Source: an uncultured Clostridia bacterium | GTDB taxonomy: Bacteria; Bacillota; Clostridia; UBA1381; UMGS1253 | Assembly (NCBI GenBank): GCA_937892135.1 | Contig: CALAUK010000135.1 | Span: 1-13,028 of the forward strand | DNA: 13,028 nucleotides | Direction of reading: 5' to 3' | Shown: positions 1 to 7,408 of the stretch, piece by piece | Layout of the letters: every line of letters starts with the position of its first letter | How positions within the stretch are numbered: position 1 is the first letter of the stretch | Program-made: the position numbers and the translations under genes | The notes under the pieces: model-generated | What the model saw: the letters and a program-made list of their open reading frames with translations, nothing else | Database searches by the model: none | Told to the model about the DNA's origin: nothing

Positions 1-2
1 GA

Positions 3-116
3 TATTTCTTAATGCAATCATATGATTACAATGATTTTAAAGATATATATAAAATCTATGTTGCGATTAGTAAAGAAGAAGAAAATAATTTAATTATCTC
101 TTCTTTTTTTTATTGA
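3..116 (+). CDS. Possible C-terminal tail of a gene entering from the left edge
   Basis: A frame is open from the window edge for 37 codons and ends in TGA at 114-116. The peptide is charged and aromatic (for example DYNDFKDIYKIYVAISKEEE), which looks more protein-like than random AT-rich translation. An inverted repeat followed by a T-run overlaps its end, as would be expected at the 3' end of a gene. I recognise no family. With so few codons in AT-rich DNA it may be chance; the in-frame ATG at 12 would otherwise give only a 34-residue peptide. Confidence 0.25.
   Translation, partial: YFLMQSYDYNDFKDIYKIYVAISKEEENNLIISSFFY
71..113 (+). terminator. Possible AT-rich rho-independent terminator
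   Basis: The left arm AAAGAAGA can pair with TCTTCTTT on the right. Inside them ATAATT pairs with AATTAT around a very short loop, and a T-rich run (TTTTTTT) follows. The stem is almost entirely A-T apart from a few G-C pairs, so it would be weak. Its position at the end of the possible left-edge gene and ahead of the plus-strand gene at 193 supports the call. Confidence 0.35.
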
Positions 117-192
117 AAAAATAATTAGTTTTATAGATTACGAATGAAAAATAGATTTTAACTTTTAAATTTCCTTCAAATATTTCAAAAAG

Positions 193-687
193 GTGGCTAT
201 TAAAAAAATAGATGATAAATTTCGAAAAGATATGGTTTCTGCAGCAAATCTAATGTCAATGATGCAAGAAGTATTTGCTCAAGATAGAATTATTGATGAA
301 AATACATCTGTATTCTTAAATGAATTAGACCTTAAATTATCAGAAGAAAAAATTGATACTTTTTTAAATTGTTTCAATAGAGCGCTGTCAATTGAGCAAG
401 GCGCAAGCATAACAGAAAACAAAGAATTAGTAAAAGAAAACATTAAAAAGAAATTCCAAGATGCAAAACTTCCTCTTGTTGATGAAGTCATTAGTCTTGA
501 CAAGGAAAATCGTTCCTTAAAACAAGAAGGTGATGACTTAAGGGCTTCAAGAAATAAACTTTCTGGAGAAGTTGGAAACATCGTTGCAATTATAATCTAT
601 TGTGTATTGAGTTTGATACCTGCTTTGATATATTTGATTTTGAAGCCCTTATTAAAATATTCTTTGGAGAGTGGGCAATATCAATAA
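193..687 (+). CDS. Unrecognised coiled-coil, single-pass membrane protein
   Basis: I do not recognise a family. The 164-residue product is mostly helical and charged. A region rich in Lys, Glu, Asp, Leu and Asn at about residues 75-125 (LDKENRSLKQEGDDLRASRN) looks like a coiled coil, and a hydrophobic helix follows at about 128-150. The start is uncertain. The frame opens at 169; GTG at 193 is part of AAGGTGG and has no separate ribosome site, while the next in-frame ATG is at 232 behind a weak GAAAAG. The last 98 bases (590-687) lie antisense to the methyltransferase fragment on the other strand. The natural C-terminus may therefore have been replaced when the two DNAs were joined. The low GC and codon use differ from the rest of the window, which suggests a mobile or foreign origin. 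Confidence 0.5.
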   Translation: MAIKKIDDKFRKDMVSAANLMSMMQEVFAQDRIIDENTSVFLNELDLKLSEEKIDTFLNCFNRALSIEQGASITENKELVKENIKKKFQDAKLPLVDEVISLDKENRSLKQEGDDLRASRNKLSGEVGNIVAIIIYCVLSLIPALIYLILKPLLKYSLESGQYQ

Positions 688-916
688 ACTCTAAAAGCTG
701 AGTTTTATATCCACTATACTCTAAGAGATTTGCGCGAATTGCATCAGTTGCCAATGCAGAAAAACGCTCTTTAATAATACCATAACGAGAAAGAATACTC
801 AGTTCTTCTGGCTTAATCTGCTTGTTTAATTCATGTTGACAGCATGGTACAGAAAGAATGACACTGGCTCCCCATTTTACAGCCTTTTCCAAAGCATAAT
901 CCGTTGCGGTATCGCA
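590..916 (-). pseudogene. Internal fragment of a class I SAM-dependent methyltransferase (Methyltransf_32-like)
   Basis: The last 108 residues of the chimeric frame carry the hallmarks of a Firmicutes methyltransferase family of about 390 residues (PF13679 type, from memory): ACDTATDYALEKAVKWGA, ILSVPCCQHELNKQI, YGIIKERFSALATDAIRANLL, GYKTQLLEFIDIAHSPKN and ILIRA. The fragment lacks the upstream SAM-binding part (GxGxG-type loop), which should precede ISLHA. It also lacks the last few dozen residues, since recognisable similarity ends near ILIRAS (about 640) and TAA follows at 590-592. It is thus broken at both ends. Its codons (for example CGT and CTG) appear to differ from the genes to its right. 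It cannot be a functional enzyme alone. Confidence 0.75.
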
Positions 917-1567
917 GGCGTGCAGGGAGATCGAAAGCGTAATGGGAAGTTCCAACTCTGCCAGCTGCCGAATTCCATTGATCAAGCCGCAGGTGGAAAG
1001 AGAAATATGGCGGTAGCCGATATTAATTCCACGCTCGTCGTTAACATTTATTAAAAATCTTTTCACATTTTCAAAATTGTCTAATGGCTCACCGATGCCC
1101 ATCATAACGATGTTTGAAATTCTTATGCCCATATCCTTCTGTGCATAAACCACCTGAGAGAGTATTTCTCCTGCGGTTAAATTTCGTTTCTTTCCGCCTA
1201 TTGCCGATGCGCAGAACTTACAGCCCATATTGCACCCCGCCTGAGAGGAAATGCAAATAGTGTACCCGTGGTTATATTTCATAACAACGCTTTCGATGCA
1301 CTCGCCGTCCTCAAACGAAAAAAGGTATTTAACTGTTCCGTCAATCGCCGAAACCAATTTTAGTTCAATCTTTGGCACACTTATGTAAAATTGTTCATCA
1401 AGCGCCTCTCTAAGAGCCTTTGAAATGTTTGAAATCTCTAAAATACTTTCCACGCCCTTTTTAAAAACGGCATCATAAATCTGGGAGGCACGGAATTTCT
1501 TCTCCCCCATATCAAGCATAAGATTTTCAATTTCCTCGTAAGTTAAAGCTCTTAAATCCTGTTTCAT
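590..1567 (-). CDS. rlmN: Chimeric RlmN: radical-SAM 23S rRNA methyltransferase with a replaced C-terminus
   Basis: RlmN methylates C2 of adenosine 2503 in 23S rRNA (and A37 of some tRNAs) by radical-SAM chemistry. Residues 1-217 are clearly RlmN: an N-terminal RNA-binding region, the cluster motif CNMGCKFC (Cys112, 116, 119), Cys105 matching E. coli Cys118, GIGEPLDN at 157-164, and HISLSTCG near 187-194. After SISLHA (212-217) the frame no longer resembles RlmN. Residues 218 to about 309 match a different methyltransferase family. The usual RlmN ending, with its second essential Cys (E. coli Cys355) near GDDIxAACGQL, is absent, so the product should be inactive as RlmN. Its ATG overlaps the rsmB stop (TAATG), with GAGGAAACAGTA upstream, so translation is probably coupled. 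A real rearrangement or an assembly chimera are both possible. Confidence 0.85.
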   Translation of the reverse strand: MKQDLRALTYEEIENLMLDMGEKKFRASQIYDAVFKKGVESILEISNISKALREALDEQFYISVPKIELKLVSAIDGTVKYLFSFEDGECIESVVMKYNHGYTICISSQAGCNMGCKFCASAIGGKKRNLTAGEILSQVVYAQKDMGIRISNIVMMGIGEPLDNFENVKRFLINVNDERGINIGYRHISLSTCGLINGIRQLAELELPITLSISLHACDTATDYALEKAVKWGASVILSVPCCQHELNKQIKPEELSILSRYGIIKERFSALATDAIRANLLEYSGYKTQLLEFIDIAHSPKNILIRASKSNISKQVSNSIHNRL

Positions 1568-2868
1568 TACTGTTTCCTCATTCTCGCAATAAAAAATCCG
1601 TCATATTCACCCTCGGGGAAAATATTTATATATCCCTTTTTGGCGGTGTCGCACACAAGGCTCTCGGGCAAAATGTCTTCTATGCTCTCAAGCTCAAAGT
1701 CCTTGTTTTCTTCTAAAAACTTATTAACATTATCTATATTTTCAAAATTACCTAAACTGCAGGTGCTGTATACCAAAATTCCGCCCTTTTTAACGTAAGA
1801 CGCACCCGCCTTTAAAATCTTAAGCTGTAATTCTTTAAGCTCCTTATGCCCCTCTTTTGTGTAAGAATACTTTATGTCGGGCTTTTTTGAAATAATTCCA
1901 AGCCCTGCGCACGGAACATCACACAAAACTCTGTCCGCTTTTTCTAAAAGAGAGTTATCTGTAACCGAGGAATCACGAGCCTCAGCTTTAATATTTAAAA
2001 GTCCCATTCTCTCGGCGTTCTTTTTAATTAATTCTGCCTTGTGAGGGTGTATGTCAAAGCTTAAAACCTCTTTTGCGGTTTCCCCGATATAAGTTGACTT
2101 CGCTCCGGGAGCGGCGCACATATCAATGCAAAAATCGCCCTCACGAACACAGAGCGCATCAACCGCCAGGATGCTTGAAAGCCCCTGAACAGTAAAAAGT
2201 CCGTCATTATATAAATCAAGGTTTGTAAAGTCTTCGCCCGATATTATAAGCGCATTTTTAACCTCGCTTCTTTCGGCTCTTATGCCTCTTTCTTCTAAAA
2301 GGCACAAAAGCTCATCTTTCGTGGTCTTTTTTGAATTTACACGTATCGCAATCTTCTTTTCTTGGTTTAAAGCGCTTAAAAGCTTTTCTGTGTCCGAAAA
2401 TTCGCCCTCGAAAAACTCTATTAGCTCTTCGGGATACGAATATTTAACGGAAAGAGAATCATATTTAATGTTTTCTTTCTCTCTTGAAACGCTTCTTAAA
2501 ACTGCATTAACAAAGCCCTTTGACTTGTACTGCATTTTAACAGCAAGCTTAACCTGCTCGTTAACCGCCGCGCTGTCGGGCACTTTGTCTAAAAACATAA
2601 TCTGAAAAACGCCCATTCTTAAAATGATTAAGATTTTTTCGGATATCTTTTTAAGCTTAACCGAAGAAAAGTTAGAAATTATATAGTCAAGGCGCAATTT
2701 GTACCTCACGCACCCGTAAACTATCGCCGAAATGAGCCTTTTGTCACGCTCGTCAAACTCATGGGCTAAAAACTCATCCTTTAAGGCGATATTTGTGTAC
2801 GCGCCCTCGTATTCAATTTTATAAAGCACATCAAATGCTGCGCTTCTTGCATTTTTCATATTAATCAT
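1567..2868 (-). CDS. rsmB: 16S rRNA m5C967 methyltransferase RsmB
   Basis: RsmB makes 5-methylcytidine 967 in 16S rRNA using S-adenosylmethionine. The 433-residue length is normal. A NusB-like RNA-binding domain fills about residues 1-130 (RDKRLISAIVYGCVRYK near 41-57). The Rossmann methyltransferase domain follows, with the SAM motif DMCAAPGAKST (249-259), DVPCAGLG (317-324, Cys320) and YSTCS (367-371, Cys370 the likely nucleophile). The C-terminus FPEGEYDGFFIARM is typical of the family. The usual AAPGGKS is AAPGAKS here. It overlaps the peptidase stop by 8 bases. ATG 2868 and ATG 2859 are both possible starts; neither has a strong ribosome site (AAGAAGAG lies upstream), suggesting coupling to the preceding gene. 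Confidence 0.93.
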   Translation of the reverse strand: MINMKNARSAAFDVLYKIEYEGAYTNIALKDEFLAHEFDERDKRLISAIVYGCVRYKLRLDYIISNFSSVKLKKISEKILIILRMGVFQIMFLDKVPDSAAVNEQVKLAVKMQYKSKGFVNAVLRSVSREKENIKYDSLSVKYSYPEELIEFFEGEFSDTEKLLSALNQEKKIAIRVNSKKTTKDELLCLLEERGIRAERSEVKNALIISGEDFTNLDLYNDGLFTVQGLSSILAVDALCVREGDFCIDMCAAPGAKSTYIGETAKEVLSFDIHPHKAELIKKNAERMGLLNIKAEARDSSVTDNSLLEKADRVLCDVPCAGLGIISKKPDIKYSYTKEGHKELKELQLKILKAGASYVKKGGILVYSTCSLGNFENIDNVNKFLEENKDFELESIEDILPESLVCDTAKKGYINIFPEGEYDGFFIARMRKQ

Positions 2869-3565
2869 CTCTTCTTGTGCGGCTTATCCAGAATAGTAGC
2901 TGACCTATCGACGCCAACGCCGATGCAACATAAGTCATAGCCGCCGCATTTAAAACTTTTTTTGCCATCTCATTTTCCTCAGGGCTTAAAATATTATAAG
3001 CGATAAGGTTTTTAATCGCTCTTCCCGAAGCATTAAACTCAACAGGAAGAGTAACCAAGCTAAACACAACTGTTGATGCAAAAAATATAATTCCAAGCCA
3101 GCTAAGCCCCGTAGCTCCGATTAAAATTCCCATAAACAGCATAGGCACCGCAAGGCTTGATGCTAAGTTAACAACAGGCACAAGTGCTGATCTTAATTTG
3201 TTTGGAACATAACCTGTAGCGTGCTGAATAGCGTGGCCCACCTCGTGCGCCGCAACGCCTATTGCCGCAACAGAGGTTGAATCATAAACCGAGTCTGAAA
3301 GACGAACTACCTTTGTCCTCGGGTCATAATGGTCAGACAGATTGCCCGAAACTCTCTCGATTCTTACGTCTAACACGCCCGCAGACCTTAAAATGTTTCT
3401 TGCAACCTCGCTCGCTGTAAGACCGTGGTTGTTTGAAACGCGCGAATACTTATTAAATGTGGACTTAACAGACGCCGACGCCCACAAAGAAATTATTAAA
3501 GGTATCAAAATAAAAACAAAGTAATCGCTAAAATAAGATGAATCCATATACATTGGATAAAACAT
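2861..3565 (-). CDS. YugP-type membrane zinc metallopeptidase
   Basis: This is a membrane-bound neutral zinc metallopeptidase of the YugP family (Zn_peptidase_2 type) with no well-established substrate. Hydrophobic helices lie at about residues 13-30, 128-150, 155-173 and 208-226. The zinc motif HEVGH is at 107-111, and LPVEFNASGRA (from about 173) supplies the likely third ligand, Glu177. The 234-residue length is typical. ATG 3565 is favoured because AGGAGGG sits 8 bases upstream, inside the end of fmt, with only one base between the fmt stop and this ATG. In Clostridia this gene commonly lies between fmt and rsmB, so the placement is expected although the functional link to translation genes is unknown. 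Confidence 0.88.
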   Translation of the reverse strand: MFYPMYMDSSYFSDYFVFILIPLIISLWASASVKSTFNKYSRVSNNHGLTASEVARNILRSAGVLDVRIERVSGNLSDHYDPRTKVVRLSDSVYDSTSVAAIGVAAHEVGHAIQHATGYVPNKLRSALVPVVNLASSLAVPMLFMGILIGATGLSWLGIIFFASTVVFSLVTLPVEFNASGRAIKNLIAYNILSPEENEMAKKVLNAAAMTYVASALASIGQLLFWISRTRRDD

Positions 3566-3566
3566 A

Positions 3567-4508
3567 TCAATTCCCTCCTAAAATCTCGCCTTCTGTGAGG
3601 CTGTGGCCCATAAGATAGTCTTTTGCGCTCATCATCTTTTTGCCCTCTGCCTGGCAGGTTAAAATTTCTAAAACTCCGCCCTCAGCATACACAAAAAGCC
3701 CCTCCTTTGAAGATGCCTTTTTAATTTTTCCAAAAGGCTCATTATGTGTTTCGGGAATGGCTCTGACGCTTCCGACTTTTAATAGGCTACCCTTGTAGTA
3801 TGTGTAGCTAAGAGGCCACGAATTCAAACCGCGGACAAGATTTTTAATTTTAAAAATATTGTCACTCCAGTTAATCTCTCCCATCTTTTTATCTATCATA
3901 GAAGCATAAGAGCTTTCATTTTCGTTTTGTTTTTCGGGCTTTAATTCGCCCTTTTCTGCCGCCTCAATCGTTTTTAAAATAAGCTTTCCGCCAACGTGCG
4001 AAAGGCGGTCAAATAATTCTTCTGCCGTTTCGTTTTCGCCGATAGTTACTTCTTCTTTTAAAAGCATATCGCCCGTGTCTAACCCTTTTTCCATAAACAT
4101 AGTAGTAACGCCCGTAGTTTTCTCGCCGTTAATTATTGCCCACTGAATAGGCGCCGCTCCTCTGTATTTAGGTAACAGCGATGCGTGAACATTAATGCAG
4201 CCGTACTTCGGATAATTTAAAACATACTCAGGAAGTATCTTTCCGTAAGCCACAACAACAATCATATCGGGGCGAGTATCTTCTAAAACCTCACAAAGCT
4301 CACCGTTTTTAATGCTCTCGGGCGCAAAAAACCTGAGATTATGTTCCTCTGCAAAAGCGTGAACAGGAGTAAAAACCACTTTCTGCCCTCTGCCTTTTTT
4401 TCTGTCAGGCTGGCTTATAACGCCTACCACCTCGTGCCCCGCATTTATAATATATGATAAAACAACCTCAGCAAAATCGGGCGTACCCATAAAAAGAATT
4501 CTCATCAT
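3567..4508 (-). CDS. fmt: Methionyl-tRNA formyltransferase
   Basis: Fmt transfers a formyl group from 10-formyl-tetrahydrofolate to Met-tRNAfMet to make the initiator tRNA. The N-terminal Rossmann domain starts RILFMGTPDFA. The folate and catalytic region is INVHASLLPKYRGAAPI (residues 105-121), with the catalytic Asn106 and His108, and GLDTGD (142-147) supplies the Asp. The C-terminal tRNA-binding OB-like domain occupies about 205-313 (INWSDN, then LVRGLNSWPLSYTY). The 313-residue length is normal. Two adjacent ATG codons (4508 and 4505) are possible; GAGG lies 4 bases before the first and 7 before the second, and the second gives the family's usual MRILFMGTP. It sits right after def, the usual pairing of formylation with deformylation. 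Confidence 0.96.
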   Translation of the reverse strand: MMRILFMGTPDFAEVVLSYIINAGHEVVGVISQPDRKKGRGQKVVFTPVHAFAEEHNLRFFAPESIKNGELCEVLEDTRPDMIVVVAYGKILPEYVLNYPKYGCINVHASLLPKYRGAAPIQWAIINGEKTTGVTTMFMEKGLDTGDMLLKEEVTIGENETAEELFDRLSHVGGKLILKTIEAAEKGELKPEKQNENESSYASMIDKKMGEINWSDNIFKIKNLVRGLNSWPLSYTYYKGSLLKVGSVRAIPETHNEPFGKIKKASSKEGLFVYAEGGVLEILTCQAEGKKMMSAKDYLMGHSLTEGEILGGN

Positions 4509-4518
4509 AAAACCTCAT

Positions 4519-4983
4519 TTATTCATCGTCATTTAAAAATCTTACTACCTTACTTGTAAAAAGCTTTCCGTCAAGATGCTCACACTCGTGGCAAAATGCC
4601 TGAGCGAGTAAGCCTTCCGCTTGTCTTTCAAACTCGTTTCCGTTTCTGTCGTAAGCTCTTACTATAACCTTTTCGGGCCTTTTAACCAATCCACGAACGC
4701 CCGGCACAGATAAACAACCCTCGCTAACTTCCCTCTCGCCTTTTTTATAAACGATAACGGGATTTATAAGCTCAACCTTTTCGCCCTTTTCGCCCGTGTC
4801 GATAACAACAACTCTTCTTAAAATTCCAACCTGAGGCGCCGCAAGACCGACACCCGGAGCATCATACATAGTCTCCCACATATCGTCTAAAAGAATGTGA
4901 AGCTTTTTATCGAAATTTACAACCTCACGGCACTTTTTAGCTAAAACCTCGTCTCCGTCTTCTCTTATGTTTCTTATTGCCAT
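4519..4983 (-). CDS. def: Peptide deformylase
   Basis: This metalloenzyme removes the formyl group from the N-terminal formyl-Met of nascent proteins. All three family motifs are present: GVGLAAPQ (residues 44-51), EGCLS (88-92, metal ligand Cys90) and HECEH (132-136, ligands His132 and His136 with catalytic Glu133). The fourth position of the last motif is Glu rather than the usual Asp of HExDH. It is a conservative change outside the metal ligands. At 154 residues it is a compact class 1B-like (Gram-positive or plant-type short) form. The start ATG has AAGGAGAT at a good distance, lying within the end of priA. It belongs to the priA-def-fmt run. Confidence 0.96.
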   Translation of the reverse strand: MAIRNIREDGDEVLAKKCREVVNFDKKLHILLDDMWETMYDAPGVGLAAPQVGILRRVVVIDTGEKGEKVELINPVIVYKKGEREVSEGCLSVPGVRGLVKRPEKVIVRAYDRNGNEFERQAEGLLAQAFCHECEHLDGKLFTSKVVRFLNDDE

Positions 4984-4995
4984 TTTTTTATCTCC

Positions 4996-7404
4996 TTACG
5001 CCAGATTCACAGGGTTCGTGTCTGTAACAAGCGTCATAGTCTTGTTATAGCCTCCCCTTAAAAAGGCATCGTTTGCCTCTTTTAGTATATCTTCAATATT
5101 TTCTTTGTGCTTAATTATTATTCTGTATCGGTATTTGTCTTTAATTTTTCCAATGTTTGCTTTATTAGGCTCAAACACCGTTGCGTCTTTTTTATCCAGA
5201 ACCTTTTTAAGCCACTTATGCATTCTTAAAATAACTCCGCTTACTTCTCTTTCATCTCTTCCCGAAACCAAAAGAGAACTTATATCGCAAAACGGTGGAT
5301 AGTTCATAAGCTTTCTTAGCTTAATTTCCTCTCTGTAAAAACCCTCGTAATCGTGATTTTTAATGTGATTTAAAACGCTCGCCTCAGGCGTGTATGTCTG
5401 AATAACGGCTCTGCCCGGCATATCACCTCTTCCCGCGCGGCCAACAGCCTGCTCTATAAGCGAAAATGTCTTTTCCGAGCTTCTGTAATCATCAATATAC
5501 AAAGAAGCGTCCGCCATTAAAACGCCCGTAAGCGTAACCTTTTTAAAATCGTGCCCCTTTGAGACCATCTGCGTTCCTAAAAGTATGTCGCTTTCAGCTT
5601 TCTCAAACTTATCAAAAATCTTCTCGTGCGAATTTTTCTTCGTTGTAGTGTCAATGTCCATTCTTAAAACGGACATATCAGAAAATCTTTCCGCTATCTC
5701 ATCTTCAAGCTTTTGAGTGCCTGCGCCGAAATAGCGAATGTAGCGGCTTTCGCACTCAGGGCAGACCGTGTAATTTTTAATGCTGTATCCGCAGTAGTGG
5801 CAAGTAAGCCTTTCTCCCCGCTTGTGATAAGTAAGTGAAATATTGCAGTGCGGACAGCGTGCCACAAAACCGCACTCACGGCACGAAACAAAGGTCGAAA
5901 ACCCTCTTCTGTTTAAAAGAAGAATAATCTGCTCATTATGCGCTTTATTATAAAGCATCTCGTCAGCAAGCCTATTTGAAATCATAGTCTTGTTTCCGTT
6001 TTTTAATTCCTCTCTCATATCCGAAATGTAAACATCGGGAAGAGGCTTTTTGTTAAACCTCTCTTTTAGCTTAAGCAAAGCATACTCGCCCGTTTCTGCC
6101 TTGTAAAAGCTTTCAACCAGTGGCGTTGCCGATGCCATTAAAACGGGTGCGCCGTTTTGCTCGGCTCTGAAAAACGCAATATCTCTTGCGTGATACCTTG
6201 GCGAGCTTTCGGACTTATAGCTTAGCTCGTGCTCTTCGTCAATTATAATTATTCCGATATTTTTTAAAGGCGCAAAAATCGCACTTCTCGCACCTAACAC
6301 AATTTTTGCCTCGCCCTTTTTTATTCTTTCCCATTCGTCAAACCTCTCGCCTTTTGAAAGTCGGCTGTGAAGTATGGCGACATTTTTTCCAAAAAACTTA
6401 GTAAACCTCTTTGTCATCATAGGCGTCAGTGAAATTTCGGGAACAAGCATAATTGCCGTCTTGTTTTCTTTAAGGCACTTTTCTATAAGCTTAATATAAA
6501 CCTCCGTCTTTCCCGAGCCTGTAACGCCGTGTAATAAAAACTTACGAAAACCCGAAGAAGACGAAACCTTGTTATAAACCTCACTTTGCTCATCTGTCAG
6601 CGTAATTTCGTCTGCCGTAGCGGTATTTTCTTTTGTTTCTGTTCTTAAAACTCTTTTGTAAAAAACCTCAATAAGCCCTTTTTCTTCGAGCGCTTTCGCC
6701 GCTTGTGAAGTTGAAGCGGTTTTGGAAAGAACCTCGGCTAAAGTGCCCTCGCCCTTGTTTGCAAGAAGATAAAAAAGAATTTCAGACTGCTTTTTTGCTT
6801 TTCTTGAAAGTTCCGCCGCAGCCTCCGAAGCTTCCGCTTTATCTTTAAGCCTTAGCACTTTAACGCTTCTTTCGGAAACCTTTTGTTTTATTTTCTCAAC
6901 AGAGCAGATTGCGCCCTTTTTTAAAAGCGAATTAAAGATATTCTTCTTATCGCCAAAGCTTTCAAAAAACCACTCTTTTGACATTGGCTTTTTTGAAAAA
7001 ACGCTTAAAACCTCTTTTTCCTCTTCTGTTAAAAGAGAAATATCAAAATCAGGCTCCGCCGAAAAAAGCCTTTCAATTTTTGCGCCAAACCCCGGTGGAA
7101 GACACAGGTGCGCCGCCTCGGAGTATGTGCAAAAGGTCTTTTTTCTTAAAAAATCAATAACCTCAATCGTACTTTCGTCAAAAAGCCTTTCTAAAACCTC
7201 TTTGATTTGTTTTAAGCCATCAGTTTTATCAGTCTCTTTTAAATCATAAACATAGCCCTCAAAGGTGCGGTTTCCCGCTCCAAAAGGCACGATAACTCTG
7301 CTGCCAACGGCTATATTTTCACACTCACAAGGCACCAGATAACTAAAAACCTTATCTGTTGCCCTGGTGTTATTAATAATTATAACTTTGGCAGTAAGTC
7401 TCAT
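4996..7404 (-). CDS. priA: Primosomal protein N' (replication restart helicase PriA)
   Basis: PriA is a 3'-5' superfamily 2 DNA helicase that recognises stalled forks and reloads the replisome. The N-terminal 3'-DNA-binding domain is at about residues 1-105. The helicase core begins near 270, with Walker A GVTGSGKT (293-300) and Walker B DEEH (389-392). Eight zinc-ligand cysteines lie at 508, 511, 517, 520, 535, 538, 548 and 551 (CREC, CPHC, CHYC, CPEC). Later helicase motifs are GTQMVSKGHDF (610-620) and QAVGRAGRGD (652-661). The 802-residue length fits Gram-positive PriA, which is longer than the E. coli protein. ATG 7404 lies 4 bases past the coaBC stop with only a weak GAAAGG upstream, so translation is probably coupled to coaBC. 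Confidence 0.97.
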   Translation of the reverse strand: MRLTAKVIIINNTRATDKVFSYLVPCECENIAVGSRVIVPFGAGNRTFEGYVYDLKETDKTDGLKQIKEVLERLFDESTIEVIDFLRKKTFCTYSEAAHLCLPPGFGAKIERLFSAEPDFDISLLTEEEKEVLSVFSKKPMSKEWFFESFGDKKNIFNSLLKKGAICSVEKIKQKVSERSVKVLRLKDKAEASEAAAELSRKAKKQSEILFYLLANKGEGTLAEVLSKTASTSQAAKALEEKGLIEVFYKRVLRTETKENTATADEITLTDEQSEVYNKVSSSSGFRKFLLHGVTGSGKTEVYIKLIEKCLKENKTAIMLVPEISLTPMMTKRFTKFFGKNVAILHSRLSKGERFDEWERIKKGEAKIVLGARSAIFAPLKNIGIIIIDEEHELSYKSESSPRYHARDIAFFRAEQNGAPVLMASATPLVESFYKAETGEYALLKLKERFNKKPLPDVYISDMREELKNGNKTMISNRLADEMLYNKAHNEQIILLLNRRGFSTFVSCRECGFVARCPHCNISLTYHKRGERLTCHYCGYSIKNYTVCPECESRYIRYFGAGTQKLEDEIAERFSDMSVLRMDIDTTTKKNSHEKIFDKFEKAESDILLGTQMVSKGHDFKKVTLTGVLMADASLYIDDYRSSEKTFSLIEQAVGRAGRGDMPGRAVIQTYTPEASVLNHIKNHDYEGFYREEIKLRKLMNYPPFCDISSLLVSGRDEREVSGVILRMHKWLKKVLDKKDATVFEPNKANIGKIKDKYRYRIIIKHKENIEDILKEANDAFLRGGYNKTMTLVTDTNPVNLA

Positions 7405-7408
7405 ATTA

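Noticed and set aside
279..581. Minus-strand frame of 100 codons opposite the plus-strand gene at 193
   Set aside because: It is rich in Ser and Phe, as expected for the reverse complement of a Lys/Glu-rich gene. The opposite strand has the more protein-like composition.
833..1054. Plus-strand open frame of 73 codons opposite rlmN
   Set aside because: It is antisense to well-conserved RlmN and methyltransferase sequence and has no ribosome site or recognisable protein character.
590..1567. A genuine new bifunctional radical-SAM/class I methyltransferase
   Set aside because: The RlmN part lacks its C-terminal catalytic cysteine and the second part lacks its SAM-binding half, so neither activity is expected. 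The joint lies on a short word shared by both families.
5694..5891. 65-codon minus-strand frame within priA
   Set aside because: It is a shifted frame over the eight-cysteine zinc region of PriA, which is intact in the proper frame.
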